DNA from: Agrostemma githago
Lineage: Eukaryota > Streptophyta > Magnoliopsida > Caryophyllales > Caryophyllaceae
Assembly: GCA_958450325.1 (NCBI GenBank)
Contig: OY288250.1
Coordinates: forward strand, 52,404,898-52,468,897
Direction: 5' to 3'
Length of the DNA stretch: 64,000 bases
Part shown: one piece after another, positions 43,508 through 55,667 of the stretch
Layout: each line of letters begins with the position of its first letter
How positions within the stretch are numbered: the first letter of the stretch is position 1
Translations under genes and position numbers: made by a program
The notes under the pieces: model-generated
Seen by the model: only the letters and a program-made list of their open reading frames with translations
What the model was told of the DNA's origin: nothing
Database searches by the model: none

Positions 43508-45412
43508 TCAACTGATGAGTCACTTACCATCGGCATCCCTGGGGTGAGACTCGAAAAGAAATAGTTCGAATAGTAATGTACACGTTTTAGTTCAATGGTT
43601 CATGCATATCCCAATTCTTTCCCGGGCCGGTTACTTGTGACCGACGTCCCACTATACCACGGTGCGTTCCTAAATGGGCGCACTAAAGACTTCGATGGCG
43701 GAACTCACATGGGTTTTACGGCAGGTTCTAAGACCAACTCGGCTTAGGAAGACCGTCCTGATTTGCGAGAAAGCTATCGTTGTTGGTATAGACCCTATTC
43801 GACCAACCGAGACTTAGACTAAGAGCATACATGGCGTCATTATACTATTTCCGTGACTACGTGCTACTTGATTCATGTCTCGTCTTTTCAAAAATCGTCG
43901 TTTTCAAAAACTTGCATCTTTTTCGAAAATTATCCATTTTTCAAAACCCGGAAAGCTACCGAATTTAGGACTTATGATTTTAAAATAGCCTATTTTTAGC
44001 CGGTGCGCTGTCCAAACCATCTCAAAAATCCAAAATCTCGGCCCGGTAACACATTTTTTCGATTTTCAAAAAAAAATCGGGCCATCTTGTCCGACCTCGT
44101 TCGGTTTTCAAATCCAAATTCCCTTTTCAAAGCCTTCCTCTTCTTAGGACTTCCCGTATTTAGTAGTGTCGGGTCTTGTCATAAGTCGTTAGGGTCTATA
44201 GCGTCGAAACTCCGTCGATCCTACATCACGAGTTTCTACCCCATCCCAGTCCGCCTTATTTAACAAGGTATGGCCCACCTACGTAGGACAAACTCCTACA
44301 AAGGGAAGCCCGTCTGCACTTTAGGGTCCAAGGTCTAGGGAGTATCTCACGTGGACCTTCCTTCGAACGGGACTCGGCCCACATAGCCGAATCCTAAGGG
44401 AGGCCCACCTTTCACAAGTCACCTATCTAGGAGTCGGTCTTCAGCCCCACTCGGGGGCTACCTTTCAGCAGAGCGATCAACCATGATTGCTCTAAGGGTC
44501 ATTTCTTACACGTGTTGTCTCACCTACCCCACTTTTGAGTCACCTAGGTGTCACACCATCTAAGTCCTATCAGAGTCTTTAGTCTCACTCGGGGGCTGTC
44601 CTCCACCCGAGCAGTCAACCACGTTCATCCTACACCGGCGTCCTTATGATGCCTTCTTCGAGTCGTACCTATGCTACGAACACTCGGGTCACCTAGGGTT
44701 AGGTCACCACGGTTGGGCCAAGCACGCGACATGGTCAAACACGGTCGCCCCCATTTTTGGACTCACCCTTATGCAGCTCGAGTCTAATTCGCGGTCGTTA
44801 CTTTGTCTAGGTCAACATTCGAGTATCCCAATCCGAGAATCCTAGTCATTCCAGTCACCCCTGGTCGCGTCTAGTTTGACTCCCTCTCTTGCATTTGCGC
44901 AAAGCCGAGTTTAGGCGAGTCGTGGCACCTGTCGAAGACCTTACCAAAAAAAACAACCAACCGAGCATCCGAGTCCGGATTTGATTCGAGTCTAAGTCTG
45001 AGTTCGAGTCTAGGATACCCTACATCCTCATTTCCAAATCAGAGTCAGAGTCTGTTGGATTCTGTCCTCTTTTCAAAATTCAGTAAAATCAGTTTTTCTA
45101 TTTCTCATATATACTTTCCTTATGTGTTTCCGAGAACATGATGAATACCGTCATACTCTGTGAGCACATGCACGTGACTATTATAGGCCCATCTATAACG
45201 ACTGCAGGAAACCGAGCCCGTGTATTCCTTTTACCTATTCCATGTCCGGTATAGAAAGCCACATAACCACTTTTAGCAGGAGCGGTATCGAATCCTATGA
45301 CAAATCTAGGTAGTCTCCTAGTTTGGGTTCAAGACGGGAGGCAAGCCTATTTCCCACAATAAACACCCGTCCAATAAGATCAACCAATCCCTACCTTAGG
45401 TGTTAGTCTGAC

Positions 45413-45449
<37 letters not shown>

Positions 45450-47566
45450 GGACAAAAAAAATCAAAAGTCCAAGAGAAAAAGCAAAAGGCCAAAACAAAA
45501 AAGCTGGCATGATCAAAAAGAATTATCAACATCCCTCGACCAGATACGGTCCATCCCATGACCGGGGCTAAAAGGTCAACCAACAAAAAAATTCAAAAAA
45601 CCCATGATCGTGGTCAACGGTCAACTCGAGTGAAAGTCCCTTGACCGGTACGGTCAATTCAAAAATTATCAAAACCCATACCATCAAATAGGGGAAAAAC
45701 AATCAAGCTGGTCAGCTAACACCACATTTAGCCTTCCCACATTACAACCCTCAAGATCTTCCCGAGACCTAGGCTAGAGACAGCTCGGATTTTTGAGGAT
45801 TCAAGCTCCATAGGATACCCTAACTATTAGGGCCAGACATGGAAATCAGATCCCGCATTATCAAACCTACCCCAATCGAAGTTCGAGTCATTATTACTCG
45901 ACTTTCCTCTTTCCTACCACATTACAATACCTTACCCTCGAAGCCTTAGCTCCACAAAATCGAGCTCCAGATTTCGAACCATCAAAGCCACTTACTTCCT
46001 AGCACTACATTTCCAAAAACATCTAAACCAGTTACCAACCCCAAACACGGGAATTCAACTTGCGGTCAGCATAGAACATGCCCAAATAGTTCACACCACC
46101 CCTGGGGGCTACCCCGGAAAATGCTCACAGTCACAGGATCAACATCCTAACTATTCTAGCCCTTTGGTCACGACATCATTGGGAATGCACCTAGCCTACA
46201 CCATTGCTATGGCTAGTTACACACAAAGCCCTAATAAACTAGGCACCATAATACATTTTTCAACACTGAACTACGGCTTGGTTTGATTTCACTACACGTG
46301 AATACGTAAGCAGCCTTTCAAAAGAGGCACAACCACCCACAAATTCAAAAAAGCGTCATCATTCCGGTCACGACACTGTCATGTTCTCAACAGTTAGCCT
46401 TGTCATCCTGGGGGCTTCTCTTAGGCAGAAAACCTCCATCCACTCACATAATCCAAATAACTTTCAAATTTAGCCTCCTTTCTATAGTGTGTCCTAGTAC
46501 TCGGCTCAGTCAAAGACAAGAATCTGTCAGAGACTCGAAACGACACCTACGTTGGGAATATGCCCCGAAACCAAAAAAAAATCAAAAGAACACCAGTCTA
46601 CGGCGTTGCTACCACAAAGCCCTGTTGTACGGAAACAGTCTCATAACATATCTTTCCCGTTCCGAGGATTCGACCATGTTGCCACTCGCCTAGGCTACGG
46701 AATACCGCAACTTAAGAGTCTTGTCATCTTAGGTGGCCCATCCCGTACTGAGACACGGTCCAACCCTTAGAGAGTCCAGTCGTGTCTGCCAACTCGTCCG
46801 GTCACGTCCAGAGTCGAGTCTGTCGGCATGTCTCTCTCCAAATTCTTATTTTAAAATTTGCAAAACTTAGGCATTTGAGAAAATCCCTTTCCTAGTCACC
46901 CCGGGAATAGGAATTTTTATCACACTTCATCTAGGCATACAGGCCTAACCAAAGGATTTTAGAAGTCCGTGTCAGAATCTGATCGGGAATCAAGTCATCC
47001 CAAGCATTCTAATTTCCAAAAAAAATCAAAAGTTTTCAACGTTTCCAAAAATTGTCAGCATTTTTCTTTCCAAAAAAAAAAAAAAAAAAAAACATTTTCT
47101 TCCCCAGCATGAGTCGATGTTTTATCTGAATGTTGCATGCAAAACAGGCAGGTATCCCAAGACTCCCGAAGAATTCTCAAAGTCTCAGTGAAAATTTAAG
47201 CAACATTTTTACTGAAGAATCGGATGTATCAGTAAGCGGTACATCCGCAGCTTCCAATGGAGGCTCCCGCGCAATTCTAAGAAGGGACGTGTCTGTAAAC
47301 AGACACACCCATAGCCTCCAAGGCAAACTTCCACGCAATTTCAAGATGGGGATTGTCTGTAAACAGACATACCCAAAACTTTTTAAGAAAAGTCCCCGCG
47401 ACATTATTGACATCTACACAGGTATGATTTCTATCTTATGGCTGGCGAGCCCCACCAACGCAAGTCTAATGGACGCTAAACGACCCGATCGGAAGTCTGC
47501 CAGGTCTTAATCCTCGATTGGCCTGGTAGCTACTCTGACTTTCGCCTTGTCCAAGCCTCAGTCAGA
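43508..47566 (+). other. E5 internal region, non-coding
   Basis: No retroviral domain in six frames. Contains a 34-bp poly(A) run (45414-45447), a second A run near 47078, five GGGGGCT motifs resembling the polypurine tract (44453, 44591, 46104, 46410, 47569), and a block of tandem stem-loops at 47222-47400. Sequence between is mixed composition without clear repeats. Confidence 0.7.
47222..47400 (+). repeat. Three tandem stem-loop units in E5
   Basis: Units of about 65 bp, each led by an inverted repeat: GGATGTATC...GGTACATCC (47222), GTGTCTGTAAACAGACAC (47289) and TGTCTGTAAACAGACA (47354), each followed by a CTTCCA..CGCGCAATT-like tail. The second and third loops are identical (stem TGTCTGT). 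Confidence 0.75.
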
Positions 47567-47576
47567 GTGGGGGCTC
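47567..47576 (+). other. E5 polypurine tract
   Basis: GTGGGGGCTC directly before the 3' LTR start. Confidence 0.65.
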
Positions 47577-49900
47577 TATAGACACCCGCATTTTGACCGC
47601 CAGGTGTCTATAGTAGGTCCCGCCAAACACCCGATGATGATAGGACGCAAACATGCTTTAATGGACTCGGATATGGGCTCGAAATCATGGACATTTGGTT
47701 TAGGCTTATTACGGAGTACAAATCTTACAAAACCAACCTCAAATCTAGGCCCAGTGGGTTGTTTCGAGTCAAATGAGACTAATTTGGGTTGATTCCGACA
47801 CCAGGGGTAAAACCGTCTTTTTACGACCGAGTCAAAACCCGGTCAAAAAAAATATTCTCGAGACACACGAGTCAGCCGTGACATCTCACACGGCCGATCC
47901 GGTCCCAAATACTACAAAAATCATCCTCAAAAAATATTAAACAAATCCGTTTAAGGATAGAATTCGATCTCAAGTAGGAATTCTATCCGGAAACCGAATC
48001 AGACACCGACCGAGCTCCAGATACTCGGCCAAGACATCCCAAACAGCCGAAATACTCGGCCAACTCTTCATGACAGCCGAGATACTTGGCTTCTCCACCA
48101 AGAAACGACACTTTCGTTCCCTTTTGAACTCTCGTGTTTCCTATCCAAACCGGTATTTCTTGTCACACAAGCAAGACTACCTCGACTCCTATAAATAGGA
48201 CCTCATATTCAACACAAAAAACAGGATTTCACACAACAATTTAACACAACAATTTCAGCAACCAAAAATACACATCAATTATTCATAAACTTATCTAGTA
48301 AAATAGTACAAAACAAATCCCGACATAATCCCGAAGAAGTCTCGAAGTACCGACGAAACTCCCCCCACCCGGTCGAACCCGACGCCTCACATACAAAAAA
48401 TCGCACCATCCTAAACTCACCCACATCATCTCTACGCTCCCGTACCTAAGCCACCGTCCGACGAGCCTTATACCGAGAAAATAAAGCATGTAGGTTGAGG
48501 GTGTAAATCAAACCCGATTCTTCTCCTTTCTCTCTCTCTCTCTCACGTTTTTTTCTCTTTTTTTTTCGTCTGTCACTGTTTTTTACGGGTCGTCGGTCAT
48601 TTCGTATTATTAATATGGGTCGTTCGTCACATATTTTTATTTATTACTAATAATAGATACTACAAAAAACTATTTTTATAACGTTCTTAAAATACGATAC
48701 CGATTCTCTAATCGAATATCGTATCTACAAGAACTAAATTAATTAATTCTCGTTGATGCTAACAAAATCATTACATCTTTTTTTAACAAAATTCGATGAT
48801 TTTAAACGCGGAGAGAATTAACATCTTTTTCGTTCAAATTCTTTTTTTTACTTTTCGCTCAAAACAAACTTTTTTTAAAAACTTTTTCTAAAACATTCCG
48901 ACTATTCGATATCGATTTCATAATCGAATATCGAATACGACGAATATCGAAAATATAAATCGAGTATAAATTAATCCATATTTGTACGCGATTTATAAAA
49001 ATTGACGATTTTTCGACAAATAAAAAAAACGCGGCAGGCCACCACGCGGGTCGCGCGCCTGTCAGACGACCCGCGCGGCAGCCGGTTCGCCGGTCCTTTC
49101 TTTTTTTCTCGTTTCCTCGCTTTCTATTTTTTATTCTTTTCGAACCTTACATAAAAAGCGACTTTCGCGACATATTTCAATAAATACTTTTTTTTGACTT
49201 CGGTCAACACGTGTTAATCCATCACGTGTCATAAACCTTTTTTAAAATCATGCATATTATTTATTTACATCTTTATTCGATTTATTCATCGTTACTAACT
49301 CGTTTTCTCGTGTTTGTAGCAATTTATTTGTTTTTATCGTTTTATTAGACTAAAACGAATTCACATGCTAAAATAACTTTGACGTTATTAGTTTAATATG
49401 CATTAAACGACTTAGCAACCCATTTTATTTTTCTCACATGCTTAGGAAAATAATGTTTGCATATCATTCAACCGTCGAACTAACCCGTGTACACCAAAAA
49501 CGAACGATATCTTAGTAAAGGCCGCTAAGTGCGGGCGGGGTTGGGTGTTCTTAGTGAACTTCCCAACACGTTCCCTCACCCCTTACTCAGAACCATGGTT
49601 TCCGGATGTCCGAATCCATTGGCAACGAGAGTCATTCAATACACGATATCCGATAATGTCGGTATCGGTATCGTAATGCAAAGGGACAAGCCCAATAAAC
49701 TCTGACATCGGAAATGGGCCGTATTTTGTATACGGCCCACTACGACATAGAGTGGGCTCGAATGGTTCCGAATAACCACAAAATTCGGTGGCGACTCCTA
49801 CTTCGATTTAAATTTCAATTTGACCATCTCATATGGAGATTCATTCGCCTCCCCAAACCCGCGCGTGGCCGAGTCGGGGTGGACCTATGTCATGTCCACA
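47577..49900 (+). repeat. E5 3' LTR
   Basis: Same length as the 5' LTR and near-identical; starts TATAGACACC (TG to TA change) and ends CATGTCCACA before the duplication CGTAT. Confidence 0.93.
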
Positions 49901-49905
49901 CGTAT

Positions 49906-50283
49906 CATTTTAAATGTTTTCCATTTTTCAACTATTTTGATATAGTAGTAATTGTGCATTAATATCATGTAATATGGCTGGGAGAACGTCGTCGTTACTC
50001 CCCACTTAATTGTGGCTGTTATGTTTATAACATGGCAGGTATTATCTGTTCGAGTTTGTGTGGGCTAGCGAGCGGCATTTAGTCTTGCGCCGTAAATTTA
50101 TTTTCATATTTTTTTTGGTTTGATTGTTAAACACTTTTGAGGATTACATTTTTGCCCTTTTTATATAAAGTGGCAGTTGTACTTACTTGCCTTTTCATTA
50201 TTAAAATTTAGTTATCAGTGTGTTAATCCCAACTAAACAGTGATTCCGCCACTGTTTCGCATTACAATTTATAGGGGATTACA
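49906..50283 (+). repeat. E4 3' LTR, right part
   Basis: Continues the E4 LTR from CATTTTAAATG to GGGGATTACA, matching 33341-33721. Confidence 0.93.
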
Positions 50284-51299
50284 TTTCGTCTTATTTATAA
50301 TATAAAATTTCATCACCCATCATAATTTTCGATGTGGGGGTAAGTAATAATTTTAGTTAGGACGAATGACTATTTTTATTTATAATAGATAACTTCTTCC
50401 CCTCATCATAAATTTTTGATGTGGGATAATTATTTAAATTTATAATCTTGGGGATTTCTGTGAGACTCAAAAGATTATTGTTGATTGACAATTAAGGATA
50501 AATTATTACTACTTTTATAAGTAATAAATTCCATGAAGATATTATATTTTTTCGTGGGATAACTTTGCTACTCTTATACATAATAAATTCATCATTTTTT
50601 TTTCAAAAAAATAATATAAAAATAATATTCTAATGAAAACATTTTCTACCACAATTCTAATTATTTCATTTTTATAATTTCTTCTATGATATTTTTTTTG
50701 GTAAACAAAAATTAAAGATTTTTAGATGTAAATTATAAAACATCACATTAATACGAAAGATTAAATATATATCCTTACATAATAGCAAAAAGCTTTTCTA
50801 CTTGATTTGTTTAATTATTTATGATGTTTTCCTAAATCGAATTTTGATGAAACGGACCAATCATATCACTCGAAAAAAAAAACTCAAATATATAATAAAA
50901 TAATTAATATATGTAATTATAAATAGACAAAAATCACGTGTATTTTTTATTGTTCAACTTAGATGCAGGAAGTTCTAGCACCATGCGATGTATATAAAAA
51001 TCAACTCGTTATCAAACAAAATAGAGTACGTAGTTCACGATGTCTTAGTTCAATTTTTGTGGTGTTTTAAGGTGATAATTGATTATTTATATAGTGTTAA
51101 TTTTTTGAGTCAGAGATGTAGTAGAATTATTTTTTATACAAACCTAATATCGCTTGATTCTTAGGTATAGATGGATTGTTTTTATTTCCTATACAAAGTT
51201 TTGTATAATTTATTTAAATTAAAAATATATATTAAAAGTGTTATTATCGCTTGATTTAATATTTTTTTTTTATTCTTGTAAATATTGATGAAGAGCTAT
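50284..51299 (+). other. AT-rich spacer
   Basis: No ORF, tRNA or long repeat. A short motif CATCATAATTTTCGATGTGG recurs in variant form about 80 bp later (CATCATAAATTTTTGATGTGG type). Probably decayed or intergenic host sequence. Confidence 0.5.
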
Positions 51300-51308
51300 T
51301 TACTTTTT

Positions 51309-51447
51309 GGGAAAAGTCTCATGGTACCCCTGAACTATGTCACATTACACATGGTACACCCGCTTTTAAGTTTGTTCCCATGGTAACCTTGAGTTTTATA
51401 GTTTAGTTCCCGATTTGCTCACATCACATTTTCTGTCATCACGCCGT
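51309..51447 (+). repeat. MULE left terminal inverted repeat
   Basis: Pairs with 55668-55806 reversed at most positions, ending near the shared ACGCCG. It carries internal copies of CATGGTACCCC (51320, 51350, 51390). Confidence 0.9.
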
Positions 51448-51775
51448 TGAATTATGCTTAAGAGCTGCATCATTAAGTGCTAATTAATTTTGGGAGGGAA
51501 AATTAATTACATCCCTCAACGACTACTTTTCATAATCCTTAGCATAAAGAGAGGCGTTCCCATTGTACCCCTAAAGTTTGATGGTCGTTCCCATGGTACC
51601 CCTAAGGTTACATTTTTTTTCACATGGTACCCCTGAAAGCACAGAGGGCGACTCTTTGAAGCAAAGTAACGGCTAGATTATTGAACTAGCCTTACACAAA
51701 TGCTTATAAATGCACACCCCTTTCTATTTTGACAGAATATGAACAAAAAAATTCACACAAATCAAACTTCCAACA
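51448..51775 (+). repeat. MULE subterminal region
   Basis: Non-coding. Three further CATGGTACCCCT-type motifs at about 51567, 51594 and 51625, so the terminal motif is repeated inward on this side. A pol II start for the GRF-finger ORF would lie here. Confidence 0.6.
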
Positions 51776-52160
51776 ATGTCGGTTTCACATTCAAGTTCAA
51801 CTCTAAGAGGAGTTCAAGTGGAAAACAAAACATGCGTAAGATGCAAATAGAAGAGCAAATATTCGAGCATCCGGATTAACTGCTGCAAATCCATTTAAGC
51901 TATACTATAAATGTGATGAATGTGGATGGTTTCAATGGTGCAAAGGAAGAACGGAAGAAGTTACAAATATCAACACAATGGATGTAGTTGATCAAGTGTC
52001 CATTCAACAAAATTTGAAGAAAAAGATGAAGAAACAAATGGAAATAACTTGTGACATCAATAGAAAGATTGATTCTATGTCAAAGTTGCTAAATCTAAGC
52101 ATCATAATTGATTCGGTCATGTACTTTAGTCTACTTTATGTTGTTATGAACAAAATGTGA
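51776..52160 (+). pseudogene. GRF-type zinc-finger ORF inside the MULE, frameshifted
   Basis: ATG 51776 opens MSVSHSSSTLRGVQVENKTC followed by a CVRCK half-finger, then TAG. One base further on, the +1 frame gives RASGLTAANPFKLYYKCDEC, then GWFQWCKG and a helical tail (QQNLKKKMKKQMEITC) ending near a hydrophobic segment. The NPF..YYKC..CGWFQWC order is the signature of plant GRF zinc fingers, often seen as small proteins carried by transposons. One indel near 51848 breaks it. The tail may be a coiled coil with a C-terminal membrane-like stretch. Probably a captured or transposon-associated gene. Confidence 0.7.
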
Positions 52161-52366
52161 TATGTATGGAAAACAAGTCTAATGCAATGAAATAAGATTA
52201 CTACTAATAAATTCCCACCATCACATCAATATGTTCGTTAAACAAACGAACTAAAAAGGGAACCACATCGGCGGAATAATTGTTTGTGTGATATGTAAAT
52301 CACTAGAAGAGAGTTTATGTACCAAATTACCCAAAATATAGGAGCAACACCTGTGCAAAATATACA
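52161..52366 (+). other. MULE interior before S2
   Basis: AT-rich, non-coding. CACCTGTGCAAAATATA at 52349 recurs at about 53790. Confidence 0.5.
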
Positions 52367-53321
52367 TACCATGATAAGCTAATCGTACACCTATCAAAGA
52401 TAACCAACTTAGGTCTAACTAAAAATATAGCTAGGGAAGTCAGGATCGTATCCACAAGGAGACAAATAAATTCTACTCGTAATTAAAGTCTATCTAAGTA
52501 ACAAAATCGGGGGATTTTTTGTTGTGGTTAACTAATCTAAAAGTAGTGAAGGAAAGAGAATTAAAAGAGAAGAAATAACTAAAATAAATAGGATGAATTA
52601 AGACGAATTTATATATGGAGAGAAACCTAGGATTGTCGGTTCACTAGGAATCTCATATGGTCACGGTCTTAGCCACAGGTCTTTCGCAGATATTGGTCTT
52701 AGGGGTATTGAAAAGGTCCTTCCGGTTCGCTATTCACCCTAGCATGCGTCTAAAGGCTTCCGATCTTATTAGGGCAAACTAATGTGTTGTATCAGGTCTA
52801 ACTTTTACCAGGCTTCCGATCTTAGGTTCAAGTTTACCGAATTCAATTAATCAATCATGCACATTAACTGCTAATCGCGATTATATGCTACAATTGACAA
52901 ATCAGACGCAATATTATTGACACATCTATAAATTATTTAGCGACCACATTCAATTCGCATATCCCCTAAATCCTACTGAGGGAAATAAGCTACTCATAAT
53001 TAAATTAAGAACAACAATATTAATAAAAGATTTTACTAGATTAAACATGATGAATAATAATAAATTTACGACAAGCATAAAACAACGATTAAGAATAATT
53101 AAATAACAACAATCAGGAACGAAGAAGAAGGAAGAAAGATTAGATAAAATTACCAAAAGGAATGAAGGCGATTCGAATCCGAAAGTCTTACAATAACCGA
53201 GTTTTAAAGAGGAAAATTAAACTAAAAGTAATCTTAAGAGAATAAGGAAAAGAGATAAAAGTCTAAGGAGGAGTAAAAGGAGAGAAGTGGAGAGGTAGAA
53301 ATAAAAGTGGCTGAAAAGCCC

Positions 53322-53330
53322 TATTTATAC
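53322..53330 (-). promoter_or_regulatory. S2 TATA box
   Basis: Reverse complement GTATAAATAG, about 70 bp downstream of the dyad array in LTR sense. Confidence 0.6.
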
Positions 53331-53398
53331 AACTTAGAATGAGTTAAAACTGTTTAGGAAACTTCTTGCTGAACACGAAATCTGTCCGCGGCCCATGA

Positions 53399-53527
53399 AA
53401 TAGTCGGTCGACTAATTTTGACTTAATTTGATCTTCTGCAGACTCCAGCATAGTCGGTCGACTAAAACAATTGTCGGTCGACTATCGTCATGGTCGGCCG
53501 ACTATTATAATAGTCGGTCGATTATCG
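53399..53527 (-). promoter_or_regulatory. U3 dyad array of S2
   Basis: Five inverted repeats with core TAGTCGGTCGACTA (53401, 53457, 53474, 53492, 53512), four close together and one 40 bp apart. Arms unlike the other arrays but the same CGGTCG/CGGCCG centre. Confidence 0.85.
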
Positions 53528-53734
53528 TCCAGTTCAGCGAACAGCTCTTTCCAGCTTTGTTTTGGCTCGGTTTTGGTTCGTTTTAGCTCTTTTGTCTTCC
53601 GTTCCTGCAAAAGGACAATACACACCACAAAGTACCCAATTCGGGGCAAAATAATAGTTTTCACTATTCAATAAACACGGGAATGCGCGTATAAAAGGCA
53701 TAAAAGGTGTATATAAAATACGCGCATCATACCA

Positions 53735-53980
53735 CATACGAGATTATTCATATTCTAGGACCAAGTATGGTGGATTGATGGTATAATAAGAGACCTGTGC
53801 AAAATATATACCCCTAGCTAAACCATACACAAAAGATAAACAAGTCTTCTCCTTTCTTTCCTTAGCTTGACTCTGAAATTGAAAGAAGATACGAAACTAA
53901 TGATATTCTGCCCATATAACATTCAACCGTAAATAACATGACAAATTTAATATTCAAAATTAGAAGGGACTTACCTAAGT
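53735..53980 (-). other. MULE interior after S2
   Basis: AT-rich non-coding stretch leading to the end of the mudrA-like sequence on the minus strand. Confidence 0.5.
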
Positions 53981-53984
53981 GTTG

Positions 53985-54794
53985 GTTGTTGAGGCTCCAT
54001 CCCTTGTGTTGCTCGTTGATGCTCCATCGATTCTTGCCTTCTTATTCTAACCACCACCTCGAGAAGCTTGCCTTTCCCTTGCAGTTGGCCCACCTTTGCA
54101 GCTCCTTGAATTATGCCCAATCGTCTTGCATATCGAGCATGTCAGGAAAGTTGTTTCTTTCCCTTCTTAAGCTCATCCGCTTTCCTTTTTCTTTGTCGAG
54201 CCGGTCTCCCTATGCTTCTCTCTGGTATAGGTGGTAAGACTTTAGGAAATTCAAATGTTGGCCAAGCTTCCTTATCAGGCATGGGGTGCATACGGTCTGC
54301 ATATGTCAGCTTGTAACATTGCCCACTAAAGAATCCATTCACATAATGCATTGGTTCTTCATTGTTCTTGTATATAGCTCTACAAGCATGCTTACATGGA
54401 ATACCGGTTATCTGCCAACCACCACACAAGCATGTTCCCTTAAGAATATCCACACAAGCCATGATTTCTTTAGTTGAGCAGCCATTTGGAACACTTTCAT
54501 GGGTTTGTTTGTCCTCTCCAGCCAAATCTTAATGGTTTCTAGACCATCAAAATATGCAAACATACCAATCAGGTCTTCGTCACTCTTTATGTACATCTTC
54601 TTACCCCTTGCACCTTTATAGTACAGATTATAAACCTCGGGTATAAGAACATTTTGCTTCGAAGACACCCCATCAAGGTCGCCAATTATGTCCAGTAATT
54701 GCATTAAGTCAACGTCGTACACAGGATAATCAAAACACTTCCCGTCATATTGAAATTCAATCCATATTTTAGCTGACATTCTGGATGTACACAA
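53985..54794 (-). pseudogene. mudrA-like transposase remnant: N-terminus, SWIM finger, zinc knuckle
   Basis: Minus strand. From about 54779: MSAKIWIEFQYDGKCFDYPV..DVDLMQLLDIIGDL..KMYIKSDEDLIGMFAYF, the N-terminal domain of plant MuDR-type transposases. A frame change near 54500 leads directly to a SWIM finger CLCGGWQITGIPCKHACRAI (CxCx9CxH), then GRPARQRKRKADE and, after another frame change, a knuckle CSICKTIGHNSRSC (about 54098-54140). The several hundred residues between the N-terminus and SWIM that hold the DDE catalytic core are missing. The intact family would bind the inverted repeats and cut and paste the element; this copy cannot. Confidence 0.85.
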
Positions 54795-55667
54795 ACATCA
54801 ATAATAAATGAGAATTCAGTGAACACAACGATAATAAGAACATAACACATTGAAATATAACACAATTGAAATGTATAAAACAACAGAAATATTCAATAGT
54901 CATGATGCATATAGGAAAATTGACAACTAAACAAAGTACACAGTATTTAAATGCAAACAAAGAAAATTTCGGAAACATTCTTAATTGAACATAAACCCTA
55001 ATTTTGTATAGAGAAGAGTATCATATCCAGCTTCGCAAAAAGTGTTTGTTTTGCTTCTTCCATCAATGAATCGTCCATTTGATCTCAACTCTGCTCTATA
55101 CCTCAACTTCTCACAAAGTATAATATCCAGTTTAACCCCATTTTAATGAACAATATTAGATTAACATTCAATCTAGTTTCACCAGAACATAGCATTAGAT
55201 TGAGAATTGAAATTTTTTACTCGTACAAAACCCTAATTGAAACATATAATCTGAAACTCTAATTTAATCAGAATTTCAAATCAAAATTTATAGACTAAAC
55301 CTAAAAGATGTACGGATTTAAACCATAGTACAATCACCTAATAGCATAGAAGAAGATGTACGAAGCTTTAATCACATAAATGCGAAAAAATATAGAGAGT
55401 TAGTAGTATTTACCTTGCTTATTGAAAGAAACGATTTTAATCACTTGGGATAGAACTTGCTTATTGGATTAGGTTGATGTTGAAGGATGATCGAGCTAGG
55501 TTATAGGGATGAAGTTTGATTTTGCCATTTTTTCGTAAACTGAAGAAGATGAAAGATGAAGGTGGAAAGGTTGAGAATAGGTGTGTGATTAATGCTTGAG
55601 TGACTAAATGAGTAAGTGTGTGTCAGTGATTAGTGCTTGAGTGTGTCAGTGATTAATTGTTAATCAC
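54795..55667 (-). other. MULE right interior
   Basis: AT-rich, no ORF with a domain. It is the presumed promoter and leader of the mudrA-like gene (transcribed leftward). An 18-bp motif around AGTGATTAGTGCTTGAGTG occurs twice near 55595-55650. Confidence 0.5.

Larger units (their letters stand above)
41163..49900 (+). mobile_element. E5: large non-coding LTR element (LARD-like)
   Basis: 8738 bp with LTRs of about 2324 bp each, inserted in the E4 3' LTR with duplication CGTAT (41158-41162, 49901-49905). PBS and polypurine tract are present, but the 4.1-kb internal region has no ORF above about 130 codons and no retroelement domain. It must have moved with proteins from another element. The primer site and LTR motifs place it near the old fragment at 6471/29994. 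Its own family of autonomous partners is not in this window. Confidence 0.92.
30588..50283 (+). mobile_element. E4: Tekay/Del-like chromovirus (Ty3/gypsy)
   Basis: Very long LTRs (3134 bp 5'; about 3146 bp 3' once E5 is removed), an initiator-Met-type PBS, one gag-pol frame and a C-terminal chromodomain identify a Tekay/Del-like chromovirus. Flanks are TTTAG (30583-30587) and TTTCG (50284-50288), a 5-bp duplication with one change. E5 lies in the 3' LTR. Without E5 it is about 11 kb. Confidence 0.92.
52372..53729 (-). repeat. S2: solo LTR, distant relative of the Athila-like LTRs
   Basis: Outer ends TGATAAGC and GCGCATCA with the perfect 5-bp duplication TACCA (52367-52371, 53730-53734) and no internal region, so LTR-LTR recombination has occurred. 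On the minus strand it has a dyad array, a TATA box and, near its end, GTGGATACGATCCTGACTT..CCCTAGCTA, matching the end module of E3/E7 LTRs despite little similarity elsewhere. It contains repeats GGCTTCCGATCTTA (52758, 52812). Confidence 0.88.

Noticed and set aside
43300..43515. 71-codon frame in the E5 LTR (and its copy at 49714)
   Set aside because: Lies in both LTRs, spans the PBS in one copy and host LTR in the other; no domain.
50284..51299. Host gene in the AT-rich spacer
   Set aside because: No ORF of useful length, no splice-consistent coding signal, no domain.
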